From Usnea hakonensis (lineage: Eukaryota > Ascomycota > Lecanoromycetes > Lecanorales > Parmeliaceae), in assembly GCA_013423325.1 (NCBI GenBank), contig BLJB01000179.1, positions 1-62,648 of the forward strand: DNA of 62,648 nucleotides, read 5' to 3'. Position 1 is the first letter of the stretch. Each line of letters opens with the position of its first letter. The notes under the pieces are model-generated. The model had not been told where the DNA came from. It did no database searches and saw only the letters and a program-made list of their open reading frames with translations. Made by a program: the position numbers and the translations under genes. Positions 1 to 10,665 of this stretch are shown one piece after another.

Positions 1-206
1 GCCTAAACCGTCGGCTATCGCATAGATCAACCTAACTAGACTCAGATCCACACCGTGACATTACTATAAAGAGTCCTTACCGCCCGACTTCCGACTCCCT
101 AATGATTGAACGGGTGCGCATTCGTAATTCGCATAGCGTATAACTTGCTCGTTCTTTATCTTTCCGACTCCTTGAACGCCATCACGCCCTCACGCTCGCC
201 TTGTTT

Positions 207-1835
207 TTACCGAAGATGAACCCTTCCCTTGAACGTTGGTTGCATCTCGCCAACCTGGGCCCCCCTGACCCAGTGGCAGGGATTCCCAAGGTATTGTTTG
301 AAAGAATCCTGCAGCCGAAACTCGGATGTACGTGGGTTTTTGAAAAAAATCTCGTTGGGCTCGAATGCATTTGCTAAGTCGAGCGTAGCCACGACTGCGT
401 TCACCCAATGAAAGGAAGGGCTTCTTCCTAGATCATGGATCAAAACATCACGAACCGCGGGCCTAATGCAAAAGTCAGATGCATTGCTAAGGCTGGACAA
501 GGGGACGAGGGTCTCAAAGGGTAAACAGAAATCATGCATTACCATTGGACAAAGTCGAAGATTGCGAAATGTGGAATTGTAAGCTGTGACGGTAGGGGCT
601 TCATAAGCTCCGGAATCTTTTCAAAGCTCTCGGCTGACGGTCGCACCTGCCACTAAGTACCCATGAGCTTTAGCCCGACAGCAACTGAGAGCTTAGGCCA
701 ACTGACCCGCATGAATGTCATGTGCAGATGGATCGCGCCTAGTCTTGTGGCAAGTGACATCTCTCCTCCATATGATGAAACCACTTGCGAAGCCCACTGC
801 GACAGCTCACTCGCAGACATGCTATTACCCTTGCTTAGGTCGACACCCGCATCCAGGTCCGGGGATCCTAGAACCTTGTCGATCGAACCGCCATTCGCTA
901 TTGCCTGTCGGGCATAGTCCCGAAAAGAAGTATAGATATTCGACATCGGATCATCGTGAGGCTTGTTCAAAGGCGGGATCATGTAGACTGGCAGGGACAT
1001 GTCGCGAAATTGATTGCGAGACTTAAGGCCACCTACCCAGTCTGCATTCAAGGACGTCAAGCTATCAAATGGGCTAACGTACTCCTCGCAAAGGACGAAG
1101 CGTCGGTGCCGATAACATGGGCCATGCATATGCGGCGGACTGAGGCTAGTATAAGAATACTCCGGTACGGTGCTACTTCCGGATTACGATCAATGTCAGA
1201 TACTTGGGCAGACCAGGTGCGAATGACCGACTGACCTCTTACTTGAATGCGGGTTCCGGTCAAATGCTCCTTCATCCTCATATTTTATCTGAAGCAGCTG
1301 GACATTGGTTGTATCACTTCGCGGGCTTGTACTTGTTTCATCCCCAAAGCTCAATGGTTGTGGCTCCGGACCGTGTGGCGATTGCGCCAAATCTCCCTTG
1401 GGCGATAGCTCGGGCTGCGCGGTACGGAGCTCATCAAGTGTTTGTCGAAGAAGCACAACTTCGTTTTGCAAGGCGCGATTCTGTAGACGAAGGAACTTGC
1501 TTCTCGAGCCATCGATCTCGGGTTCGTAGAAACATTTGGAAATACCTTTGGACGAACAGGTCGAACAAGTAGGACGCTTGCCATCACACTAAGCGCAATC
1601 CAAGAGGTGAGCCGAGACACTTGAATGGAAAGGTTGAATGGAAGGATAGATCGAGGGAGCAGACTTTGGATTTCCGCTTTCGACATGCTTCGCATGCAAC
1701 GGGAATGACGTGTGACCTCTTGGGTTTGTTCTTAGTACTCTCGGATTGCCGAGAGGATTCTCCCTGGGGGCACGTCATCATCACGCATTCAGCATCTTGT
1801 GTATTAAGCATAGTCTCGTTACATCTTAATTCCAT
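207..1835 (-). pseudogene. Zn2Cys6 transcription factor, frame-disrupted
   Basis: Exon 1 (1835-1665, 57 codons) ends in the first half of a Zn2Cys6 cluster, CEACRKRKSK. After an intron with donor GTCTGC, exon 2 starts at 1588 with CDGKRPTC..C..C, completing a C-x2-C-x6-C-x6-C-x2-C-x7-C DNA-binding domain. A leucine-rich linker follows. The C-terminal part (about 1185-560) shows the conserved region seen in fungal C6/bZIP regulators with a DUF3425-like tail: PLNKPHDDPMSNI, then DKVLGSPDLD, then FMR|W across an intron (about 698-607), then IPELMKPLPSQLTIPH. The frame is lost at least at about 1255, about 1185 and about 545, where FDFVQW runs into TAA while the next frame continues the family pattern to a stop at 207. 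Regulation of an unknown target is inferred. Multiple indels make a functional product unlikely, but sequence error cannot be excluded. Confidence 0.7.
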
Positions 1836-2841
1836 CTGATTGAGGCGGAGAGCACTTGCGATGAAATCGTGATTGTGGAGCCTCTCTATGGTTCTATCGC
1901 TATTCTCTGGTGAGGTTTTCGGTTTAGCGCCGGAGCAAGCTCCGGGCCATGTGATGATGTAATAGGTAGGCTGATTCCCAGCCGCGGAGCTGGCTCCGGC
2001 TCCCTTCCCGATTAGGTTTACTCTCTTAAGCGGAGACTCTAACCTTTCCTGCTACCTACAACATACCTTACCTTACCTTACCTTACTTACCTTACCTCTT
2101 GAAAGGTGCCCCCAAAATTATAGGCTAGCTCAAAGACAGAACATCTTGACAGGGCGCTCAGGCTTCTTGTCAGGGACTGAATGAAGATCCGAATAATGGT
2201 ACTAGTATTCGTAGTATGAACTGAATATTAACTATGTAGAAAGAAGTAAGGTAATTACAAGTGTGTGTGGGCTTCACAGTGGAGTGCCAAGGCTTTAAGG
2301 CTTGGCGCGCTAAGCTAATTGGGCCGAAACAGTCTCAACACAGGGAGAAGTACGCAGTGTGCTACCTCACTCAGAGCCTGTATACGCGGTGGCTTGAGGA
2401 TAACTAAGACTGCATCACGTACCAAGATGGATCTCTCGGTATCGGACCCAGTTTGTGTTGCAGTTGAGGCTGTTGACCTGAACCTCCGGTAAGGCGCTAG
2501 GTCACATGATAGTAGCTTTTTGCGAATACTGCGAGCCGCCGATTACATGCATGCAAGAGCTGGGGATGGTCGTTTTTCCAGGGGGAAAACGGTGGCTGAG
2601 AAGGGCTGAGGAGGATTGAGAGCTTTACTCGATGATGACTGAGGTACTTGAAAAGGCAAGAGCAGACCCGCAAGTTGTGAGCTACGGGATTATGCATAGT
2701 GTTCATAGTACGAATACCATTCAGTCCTTTGCATGTGTCTTGAGAGACTAATATCGTTGCTTCGATCCAATGACGCAAATTGTCTCCAATTTCTGACAGA
2801 GATCAATACGGGTCAGCTACAGCTTTCTTACTGCTAGACGA
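1836..2841. other. Gene-free stretch with CCTTA microsatellite
   Basis: No reading frame with recognisable family features was found on either strand. At about 2064-2096 there is a short imperfect run of the pentamer CTTAC/CCTTA (about six units). The rest is unremarkable and includes the upstream region of the regulator that ends at 1835. Confidence 0.6.
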
Positions 2842-3165
2842 TCATGGGAACTCAGCCGAAGGAGGAGTACTACTAACTGACTCGAAGACGGTCTTTCCAG
2901 TAGCGTATGCTTTGCCTTCAATCACTAGGATCGGAAATCGAACGTTTAGGAAGTTTTGCGTAGGATCGGAGCAAAGTTTGTCCTCGCGTTGCAAGAATTT
3001 TAGGAGATCGTCGGCCTTGTATTTGCTGAGCCCACGTTTTATCAGTGCGCTAGCTACCGTGGAGTGACGAAGGCCGATAGTAAAGTCCGGACGTGGAGTC
3101 TTAACCGCGCCGTCCTGTCGTGACTGAGGTAAAGCGACAGGGGACGGAGCTGTAGGCGGCGGCAT
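2842..3165 (-). pseudogene. Truncated PD-(D/E)XK-like (DUF7924-type) protein
   Basis: A 107-residue frame carries PRPDFTIGL near residue 27, then RFPILVIEGKAYATGKTVFE near residues 75-95. In fungal DUF7924-type proteins, which are thought to have a PD-(D/E)XK nuclease fold, the core reads D...FP.LV.E.K followed by a conserved NQAA.SG segment. Here the Asp and the E-x-K are visible, but the frame ends nine residues after TVFE at 2842 and the next segment is absent in all frames, so the protein is cut short. No function can be assigned beyond fold similarity. It lies 70 bp downstream of the macro-domain gene on the same strand. Confidence 0.5.
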
Positions 3166-3235
3166 AGACGACTGCGATGCATTCGGAGTGCAAGAAGCCC
3201 AATAAGTCTGCTAATGCGCGAGAATCTCACGCATC

Positions 3236-4084
3236 TTACGAACGACTTCTAGATTTGTCTAGTAACTCGTACTCAAAATCCTTCTCAACCCTCCTCTTCA
3301 CCCCGCGTGTCTGTTTTTCAAACGGACCCTTAGCCTTCGTTCGACCCGACGTCCAACGGTTGGACCGCCTTGCATTGGTCCCCACGGCACATTTCTCACC
3401 TTTTGCTTTCTCATTCTCATCTTTGACAGGAGACTGCCTGCTTGCTGCAGTGCCTGCCCCACCTGCTTTCTGCTCTACCTCCGGCCTAACAACCGTGATA
3501 TCCAGCCCTCCAGCCTCTAAAACTGCCTTCGTCTTCTGCCACTCGACACCAAACCTTCCGCTGTTGATCCTTACCGGACAGCACTTGCCCACCTCTTCGC
3601 CCGCTGCTCTCATCTCTGCAACTTGTTTCGCTAGGTTTTCGAGCGCCTTTCTTGTGTTTTCCACGATTTCCTCCGGGGGCGAGACCCTTTTTCCGTAGTC
3701 GAGAGAGGTGAATAGGCAGGCTACGTAATGAGGTGTCTTGGATGCTTGTCGCTGGCTCGTTGCAGTGGGTGGAGGAGTGAGTAGGGCCGTGCCTACGAGA
3801 CTGGCTTGGTGTTGTTTGACGGAGAGCTTGGAGCCCGTGGGCGGTGAGAGACAGTATGCTTGATATTGGCGGAAGGCGTAGGGGTACTTCTGTTTGAAAA
3901 CGACGGCTACCCCGGAGCCCCAGGCGCCGCGGGCATTGCAGGCGTTTTTGGAACGTGGTCAGTGGGGCCGGACCGGTTTTGGGGGGAAGGAGGTCGGTGG
4001 AAACGTACGGATTAGGATACTGTTTGGGGGCGCGGAGAAGATGTCGCCTACTTCTTCTGTGATGATTGCCATGGCTTTTGACAT
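3236..4084 (-). pseudogene. Macro-domain (ADP-ribose-1''-phosphatase-like) gene with lost splice acceptor
   Basis: Exon 1 (4084-4009) encodes MSKAMAIITEEVGDIFSAPP.SILI and ends at a GTACGT donor. Exon 2 (3945-3236) resumes at ACNARGAWGSGVAVVFK, then LVGTALLTPPP, HYVACLFTSLDYGK and INSGRFGVEWQKTKAVLE, followed by a basic low-complexity tail. This is the macro fold of fungal POA1-like proteins, which in that family hydrolyse ADP-ribose-1''-phosphate or bind ADP-ribose; ACN and the GxWGxG loop contact the ligand. The two exons sum to 786 nt, an exact 262 codons including the stop, if the intron ends at 3946. The bases there are AA instead of AG on the coding strand. One substitution therefore removes the acceptor and would convert the joined codon to I-H-A-C-N as expected. 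Domain call is firm; the inactive status is inferred. Confidence 0.72.
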
Positions 4085-4734
4085 CAAGAAGTGATACGAT
4101 GTGCGTTAGGGAGGGAATTTCATGATAGGTCGTTTTTGATTGCCTTGGGCTGGTGGATGTCCTTCGACGCTAAGGCTGCATGCCTGGGATGATCGTGCGT
4201 CTTCAACCATTTTTCCTGTATTTGCCTGTAGCTAACCTTTACAAGGCATCAGCCAACGTGCTGCTCAAATTGATTGTCCATACAGCCTCTGGGGGCTGTA
4301 AAGAAATGTTAGGACGAGAACATGAGATGGCGGATACTGGATACTTTGACCGTACAAGGCTACGGCTACGGCACGTTCTGTTGGAATTTGGCACTACTCA
4401 GCCCTATCGCTTGTATATAGTCGGAATTTTCAGTAGCAGCAAACCATCCGTCACCAATATTTCCAACACGTTCCCGGTAACGCTTTCCCCGCCTAAGTCC
4501 GAGGGGTCTTGTCTTGCCCTGCCTGCCTTCCTCGCTCAAGTCTCTTTCCATTCCTCGTCGTTGACTGGCCAGTGATCCTAATACCATCCAGCATGGAGCT
4601 GCATGGATGCCGTCATGTGCGACCCGTGCTTATTCTGGTTGCATTTCAACAGACTGTTGCGTCTCAACGACCTTACTCCTTCTCCTCGCCATTCTTCACT
4701 TCTACAACATCTACGACCTCCTTAATTTGCGAAG
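4085..4734. promoter_or_regulatory. Divergent intergenic region upstream of MFS gene
   Basis: This 650-bp region separates the minus-strand macro-domain gene from the plus-strand transporter. The last 60 bp before the transporter ATG are pyrimidine-rich, typical of a fungal transcription start region. A 131-codon open stretch at 4180-4575 shows no family features and is not called. Confidence 0.45.
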
Positions 4735-6442
4735 ATGACTACACATAGTACCAAGGATTACGGTGCTGACAGCGACAACAAGCTCGCCGAGCATGTTTCG
4801 CCTGCCTCGCTCGAAAATGTCCCCACAATCACAAGGACCAGAGGAGAACCCCCGGAGCTCATTAAGAACATGTCACTGGAAGAGCGACAGCATTCGGAAA
4901 AGGCCTTGGTCCGAAAGATAGACTTGAGACTCCTACCGATGACCGTTCTCATGTACATCATGAATTATCTTGATCGGAACAACATCGCGGCAGCCCGGCT
5001 GGCAGGCTTGCAGGACCCAATGTTTAAAGGAGGATTGGACCTTACGAGCACGCAGTATCTGACAGCACTCAGTATCCTCTTCGTAGGTTATATCCTTATG
5101 CAGATCCCCTCAAACTTGTTCCTGAACAAGATCGGAAAGCCTGCGCTGTACCTCCCAACGGTTATGATTGTTTGGGGTGTCATCTCCGCTGCTACAGCAG
5201 GAGCTCAAAGCTATGGTGGCTTGATTGCCATCAGGTTCTTCCTTGGCTTCGTGGAGGCTGCCTATTTCGCCGGATGCTTATTCTTCTTGTCCTCCTGGTA
5301 CACACGCAAAGAGCTAGGGTTCCGGACCGCTTTACTGTACTCCGGCGCTCTCATCTCTGGAGCATTCTCTGGCTTGATCACTGCTGGTATCAAGAATGGC
5401 TTGGATGGAGCACGAGGTCTCCGGGCTTGGCGCTGGTTGTTCGTCATTGAGGGTGTCATTACCATCTTCATTGCATTTTGCGCATACTTTGCTCTGCCGA
5501 ACTTTCCTCGAACGACGAGCTGGCTTACAGAGGAAGAGCGTCAACTGGCCATATGGCGCTTGGATGAAGACATTGGGGAAGATGACTGGGTCGACTCTAG
5601 CCAGCAGACATTCTTCCACGGGATGAAGCTCGCGGTTCTGGATGTTAAGACGTGGATCTTGGTGAGCTTATCCAAGGCCTTGCTTGTATCTTCCACTTAT
5701 AATTTCCTAGATGGGTCTACTCTTTGGTATCGTTGCATCAGGGACCGTTACAAATCTCTTTCCCACTGTGGTTGCAACTCTGGGCTATTCAGACGTCGAC
5801 TCTCTGCTCCTCACGGTTCCTCCTTATATCTTAGCTGTTATTGTATCCTTCTGCAATGCCTGGCATGCCGACAAAACGGGAGAAAGATACTTTCATATCA
5901 CGCTGCCGTTGTATTTCGCCTTTATTTCATTCATCATTGCTGCGGCGACTACAGCAATCGGGCCGAAATACTTTGCTATGATGCTCATGCCCGCTGGTGT
6001 CTATGCGGGCTACGTGGTTGCGTTAGGGTGGATCTCAAACACGATACCCCGACCTCCTGCGAAGGTCAGTTATACTTTCTGTCCACGCAAAAGCCATACT
6101 GACATTTGGTCTAGCGTGCCGCTGCTCTTGCAGCCATCAATGCTGTCTCAAATACTTCCCAAATATACGCTTCCTACATGTACCCAGAGTCAGCGGGACC
6201 GCGCTACAGTACGTTCCTCACCATCTTTAGGTAGTACTGTGTACTAATACGAACCAGTTGTTGCTATGAGTGTCAATTGCGTGACGACTTTCGTGGCCAT
6301 CTGCATGGCTACCTTGCTCCGTTTTGTTCTCGTAGGGCTCAACAAGAAGCTGGACCGAGGTGAGCCTGTCGAAGGCGCCGTGGCTGTTGGAGAAGGAGTA
6401 CCAGGAGAGGCGAGTCGTAGGGGCTTTCGATTTCTTTTGTAA
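4735..6442 (+). CDS. MFS transporter, allantoate permease (Dal5-like) family
   Basis: Four exons: 4735-5661, 5711-6064, 6115-6208 and 6258-6442. They total 1560 nt and encode 519 residues with no interruption; the introns have donors GTGAGC, GTCAGT and GTACGT. The N-terminus is cytosolic, then RKIDLRLLPMTVLMYIMNYLDRNNIAAARLAGL is the hallmark first helix of the anion:cation symporter branch of the major facilitator superfamily. About twelve hydrophobic helices follow, with LPNFPRTTSWLTEEERQLA in the central loop. Members import organic anions such as allantoate, nicotinate, pantothenate or small peptides by proton symport at the plasma membrane; the substrate here is unknown. It is flanked by degraded genes on both sides, so it appears as an isolated intact gene. 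Confidence 0.9.
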
Positions 6443-6807
6443 TAGACATTGCATCGAGGGTTCAACGGTAATGCATCTTGCTTTCCATGTTACCGTCGCC
6501 ATCTAGGCATCCGGTCTGCCACTCCATTCACATTCCTACCGGTGCGCACCGCTCTTGCGGCAATGATGACGCAGGAGCGTCCTTCTCAAAAATCATTTGC
6601 GATCTATCATTATAGGCAGTAGCGAATAGCCTGCTTGTTATCGAACTCCGACGCACGTCCGATAGATGGAGCCCACAAGGGGGGTGGATCCTAGAGGTCG
6701 CCTCTACCGGAGGCCAAAGAGAGTCGGGCTCCCTCACAAATTCCCCGGAATATAAACCCTACTAACACCTATACTCGCTCAGAGTGCCTATGTTCAAAAT
6801 CTAGTGC
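6443..6807. other. 3' flank of transporter, no gene seen
   Basis: The first 100 bp are the presumed 3' UTR of the transporter. Nothing coding is recognisable until the short-chain dehydrogenase remnant at 6808. Confidence 0.5.
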
Positions 6808-6962
6808 GCCTCCACATGGGCCGCCGAAGGCTTTACCGAAGCCCTCTCCCACGAAGTCAAAGCAGAATGGAACGTCCACTTCACTTGCGTCGAGCCCGGC
6901 GGTTTCCGCATACTGGACCGGACGCTCCGTGGACTTCCCCACCCAGCTTTGGGTGGCTATAC
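6808..6962 (+). pseudogene. Short-chain dehydrogenase (SDR) fragment
   Basis: About 50 codons read ASTWAAEGFTEALSHEVK, then WNVHFTCVEPGGFR, which is the segment after the catalytic YxxxK (here S-T-W replaces the S-K-W seen in many classical SDRs) up to the PGxxxT substrate loop. Immediately after PGGFR (about 6912) the frame shifts by one base and continues as YWTGRSVDFPTQLW, matching the family loop. No N-terminal Rossmann motif and no C-terminus are present nearby. It is an orphan, decayed gene fragment. Confidence 0.6.
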
Positions 6963-7423
6963 TGAGGTGCTACGGGCATTCTATATAAGCATTATATATA
7001 CACAGCGAAACAGTAGATATATCCTGTGTTCTCTTGATCCTTAAGTCTATTATATTCATTGGAGTTGACGAATCGACTACAGCAACCCAATCGAATCCGT
7101 CGATGTGGTACCGTACAGTTGCACCTGTACGTGACCGAACGATATAAATTGCCTCGCTCTTTACCACGATCCCTCTCTACCTCCGGTCAAAGATGACTCC
7201 TATCAATCGACATTGCTAAGAAATGTTATGTCCTCGTATTGTTGCGACAGGACCAGTTCTCATGTTTGTTGGCGTGGGCAAAGAATGAAAGATTTGGCGG
7301 ACTCCAAGAGCAAGGTCTTTGGATGGCAGGTTCAGTGGGAAGACGGCACCCATGCGCGAATATATGTTCCTATGCAGCCACTGGCATTGTAGATGAAGTG
7401 AATCACACCACGTAGAAGACATA
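6963..7423. other. Intergenic, no gene seen
   Basis: An AT-rich segment with alternating TATATA tracts near 6985-7025 precedes the next open frame. Short frames on both strands lack family features. The last 200 bp may be decayed coding sequence of the following gene, but I cannot show it. Confidence 0.4.
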
Positions 7424-8470
7424 ATGGAGAATATACGCTTAGCCGAGAATGAGACTGGAGTTGCGCAAAACCAATTGTGTGATCTCATGGATGATGTCGT
7501 GAGTAGGATCGATCGGACTTGTGGACCATGGCCTCGAGATACCCATTGGAGTAGCAATTGGACGTATGAATTTTGGCCCTCTATGTCTTTGCCCAAAGAA
7601 CTATTAATTCCAGAATCCAAAGCGGGCTGTCCATCAAACTCAGATAATTCGTTCCAAAATGTCAATAGTCATCCAGATACCTCTGATGGCTTAAGAATGA
7701 CTCTAGTCGAAGAACCCAGTTTCCTAGCCTTTGCCGTCTACTATAATCTTGATCGATACGTACAACAAGTCATCCATGACCAAGAAAAGCCCCTCGACGC
7801 AGATACAGTGAGCTATCTGTTGTACTGCGCTGTTCGTTCACTCAGAAAGCCAATGCGGACGCGCAGTCACGGAAGTGCAGACGACCTAATTCTTATTAAT
7901 GATTTCCTGGGGCAAGGCGGCAACCCCAATCTGAAAGATTCCAGTCTGACGACAACATCATGGTCGGCATTTCTGGTCACGATGCATGAATATTGTCTCT
8001 CGTACCAATTAGGATCTTCAATGAATGAGTGGGAGGGAATGCGCAGAGCCTACAAGGACACTGCCGTGGCATTCGTCAAGAAAGGCGCAGATCTTCATTT
8101 GATCTGCTCCGTTCCAAGGGAAATTATATACACAATGGCTAGGGACTACTCGCTTGACCTAGAATTCTCCGCCTTAGAAGTCATCGAGCTGTGTCTAAAC
8201 AAAGAGCTCGAGTATTCTCATCTCAGGAATCTATGCACTACCAAAGGGGCTTCTTACTATTCGCGGTGCCCTGAAATTACAAGGGACACAGAGATAATAG
8301 GAGACTCGGTAAAAACGCTCAAATTGTCTGACCGTGAGTCGACTGCTATCCTAGATATCTACAAGAAAATTTTCGTAGGAGGATTATCAAAGATGAAAGT
8401 GAAAGATGAGATGGAGACATTTCTAGATAAGCTGTTCCAAGACCGTATTGAGGATTTGATTGAGATTTGA
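7424..8470 (+). CDS. Uncharacterised protein resembling the C-terminal half of NACHT/ankyrin-type proteins
   Basis: A single open frame of 348 residues. Around residues 100-180 it reads EEPSFLAFAVYYNLDRYVQQVI, later LLYCAVRSL, and then a D-F-L-GQGGNPN segment followed by TSWSAFLVTM. In fungal NACHT-domain proteins (the DUF7791 type) the tail has this order: a helical S-F-L-x-x-A block, a Y-V-x-x line, an L-L-x-x-A-L line, then an ankyrin-like D-L-L-L-x-x-G-A-x-P-N with TPW. No P-loop or NACHT module is found upstream to 6963, so this is either a stand-alone tail-like protein or a 5'-truncated gene. The link to NACHT proteins is inferred from pattern, not domain hits. Confidence 0.5.
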   Translation: MENIRLAENETGVAQNQLCDLMDDVVSRIDRTCGPWPRDTHWSSNWTYEFWPSMSLPKELLIPESKAGCPSNSDNSFQNVNSHPDTSDGLRMTLVEEPSFLAFAVYYNLDRYVQQVIHDQEKPLDADTVSYLLYCAVRSLRKPMRTRSHGSADDLILINDFLGQGGNPNLKDSSLTTTSWSAFLVTMHEYCLSYQLGSSMNEWEGMRRAYKDTAVAFVKKGADLHLICSVPREIIYTMARDYSLDLEFSALEVIELCLNKELEYSHLRNLCTTKGASYYSRCPEITRDTEIIGDSVKTLKLSDRESTAILDIYKKIFVGGLSKMKVKDEMETFLDKLFQDRIEDLIEI

Positions 8471-9119
8471 AGCGAGTCATAATCTCTGTAAGCACGACGG
8501 ATCCGTCAATGGAATGAACTTTCAGAACTGATGCATTCTTCTGCGGCGAACACCTACAGAAAGATGACCCCGACTCCGGACCCGCCGGGATGCTGGGAAA
8601 ATGTCGATCTTGTCGAAGCTAATATGGGTGTCATCACAGATGTGGCGCTTCCGACACGGTCGAAATTAGGCGCGCCAATTTTCATGGCGAAGGAAGAATA
8701 AGGATCTGTTAAGCGCCAAGCCACTAGAAATACCTTAAATTTGTGTGTGCAGCCAATCATAATTCGATTGTCGATCTACCTTTTCGGACTAGCGCCGGGA
8801 GGCGTTTTAGCGCCCTCATCAAAAGAATAGGCGAGGCCTTCTTCCAACTTCAACCCTAAGTTTATCTTTTTTTGCGCTGAGACGAATTGGCGACTATTAT
8901 GGAGGGTGACACGCAAAGTCCTGGACAGCACTATTATTGTTTTAGCCCCTACTTTTGGATACCTGTGGGGATTGCTTAAAGTGTTAGATAAAATCTAGGG
9001 GCGAATACCTTTGGACAAACCCGAAAGATCTTCTTAATGCATCGTCTAGGTAGCCGTTGGTGGGGCTTTTTCCGAAAGGAATTTGGCATGTCCAGGACTT
9101 TGCGTATAGTAACGAAGTT
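8471..9119. other. Intergenic, no gene seen
   Basis: No supported gene. The region lies between two convergent features and presumably includes the 3' flank of the peptide-transporter remnant. Short frames are uninformative. Confidence 0.45.
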
Positions 9120-10665
9120 TCAAACTTCGGTCTCATGATCCTCCAATCTTTTCCTACCCTCCATATTGAGGTCCAAAGCCTCCGTAGGGTCAAGTTCATT
9201 GTCACCTGTGCCCTTGTAATACTTATTCTCAACCGCGTTCATCGACTCCTCAATGGCTTCGATGGCGTTCAAATGCTTGAAACAAATCCAGAAGAGCCCG
9301 GCGGCTGTGATAGAGAGAAGAGAAAGCCCAGTATACAGCCAGACCAAGTTTGGATCTTTAGCAATAGGTGCAAGTGCAGCTCCAAGCGCTGAACCGATCG
9401 CGCTCTGCAGGAGGAAGATGGACATGACGAACGATTTCAAGGACGCTGGAGCTTTGGTATAGGCGTATTCCATTCCGGTAACGCCTACAAATATTTCGGA
9501 TACCGCAAAAAGGAGGTACGTTGGCGTTTGCGCTGCTACATGAACCTCGTTGGGCAAATGGGAAGCGTTGCAAGTAAGAGGAGCATCGTAGCATGGTGGC
9601 GAAGTATAGATCCAATGCTGCAAAAAAGCTGCGTATGCCATGGCGAGTGCACCGAAGACGTAGCCCCATGTCATGCGAGTAATCGGTCGGAACGGTACAC
9701 CGATTCTGCGGAGACTGGGGTAGAGAAAGCCGTCGAAGACTGGTATTAGAACGATGATGGCAATAGGATCGATATTCTGCATGATATCATTGGGGATACC
9801 ATGGAGTTGCATGGTACCAGCTAATATGTAAGTCAATAAAGCCACTTGCTTCGTCCAAAATTGTCTTAGAGACAGCACTCACCTTGTGAGATAAAATTGT
9901 TCAACATTTGGGAAAAGGCGAGCGAATATATAGGAAAGAAAAGGAAGACGCGACATGCCGCCAGCCCGCGCTTAAGGTCATCTATATGGACATCGCTCCA
10001 TGGGGGTTTGTACTGGCGTCCATGCTTATGCTGGTATGAGGGTTTCGTGGCTTCTGCAATGCGATAAGCAGCGATACAGTGACACTGACGCGACAGTAGC
10101 AGTCGAATTACCCATGTTTGCCCCATTTCTCAAGCCAATCCACATCGCTCTGAACGAATCAACGATTATCGAGCTCTTGGGAGGATGAATAACGTAGAGC
10201 TTTTTCCCCGCGATCAATATACCAATCGCGAGAACGAAGATAAAAAAGCAAAGAAGATAGGCTGTCCAAAATCCTGTCGACTGTTCCATTTCCGTAGTAG
10301 CGATAGGAGATAGACAACCCAAGTTAATGCACAGATAGTAGACCTTGACTTTGGCTTTAGCATACGACTGGATCAAAGATCGTGTGAGAAATCACCATGT
10401 ATATACGTTGAATAGTAAGTGCAGGATCGACGATTACTTTTTCACCAGTCTTCAAGACCCGAATGGTCATCTTGGTTTGGCGGTACTGTTCTGCAACCAA
10501 AGGGCTAACATTTGACTTGATGCCGCCGGTTCCAAGTCCAATGATAATCTGTCAAGGAACTTAATACCAGTATTCATTTGAAGAAAATACGCGAGAGAGG
10601 TTTTACCATTGCTGCAACTAAGCCACCGAAAGCTGCACCGTGCTCGATTGCCCCACCTCAGGTGC
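9120..10665 (-). pseudogene. Peptide transporter (PTR2/POT family), 5'-truncated
   Basis: Exons at about 10660-10607, 10548-10396, 10343-10112, 10053-9883 and 9820-9120 are in register; from the second exon the frame closes exactly to the stop at 9120. Visible POT-family features: IIIGLGTGGIKSNVSPLVAEQY, TIQRIYM|VYYLCINLGCLSPIATTEME, FWTAYLLCFF, FPIYSLAFSQMLNNFISQ|AG.M, then DPIAIIVLIPVFD and a long C-terminal helix bundle. The family imports di- and tripeptides with protons at the plasma membrane. Everything before the helix ending IEHGAAFGGLVAAM is missing: no start, no first helices and no ExxERFxYYG motif. The sequence goes directly into the RIO1 fragment upstream, in a different frame. 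It therefore cannot encode a working transporter. Confidence 0.8.

Noticed and set aside
4180..4575. 131-codon plus-strand open frame
   Set aside because: It has no family features, biased composition or splice context, and lies in the promoter region of the MFS gene.
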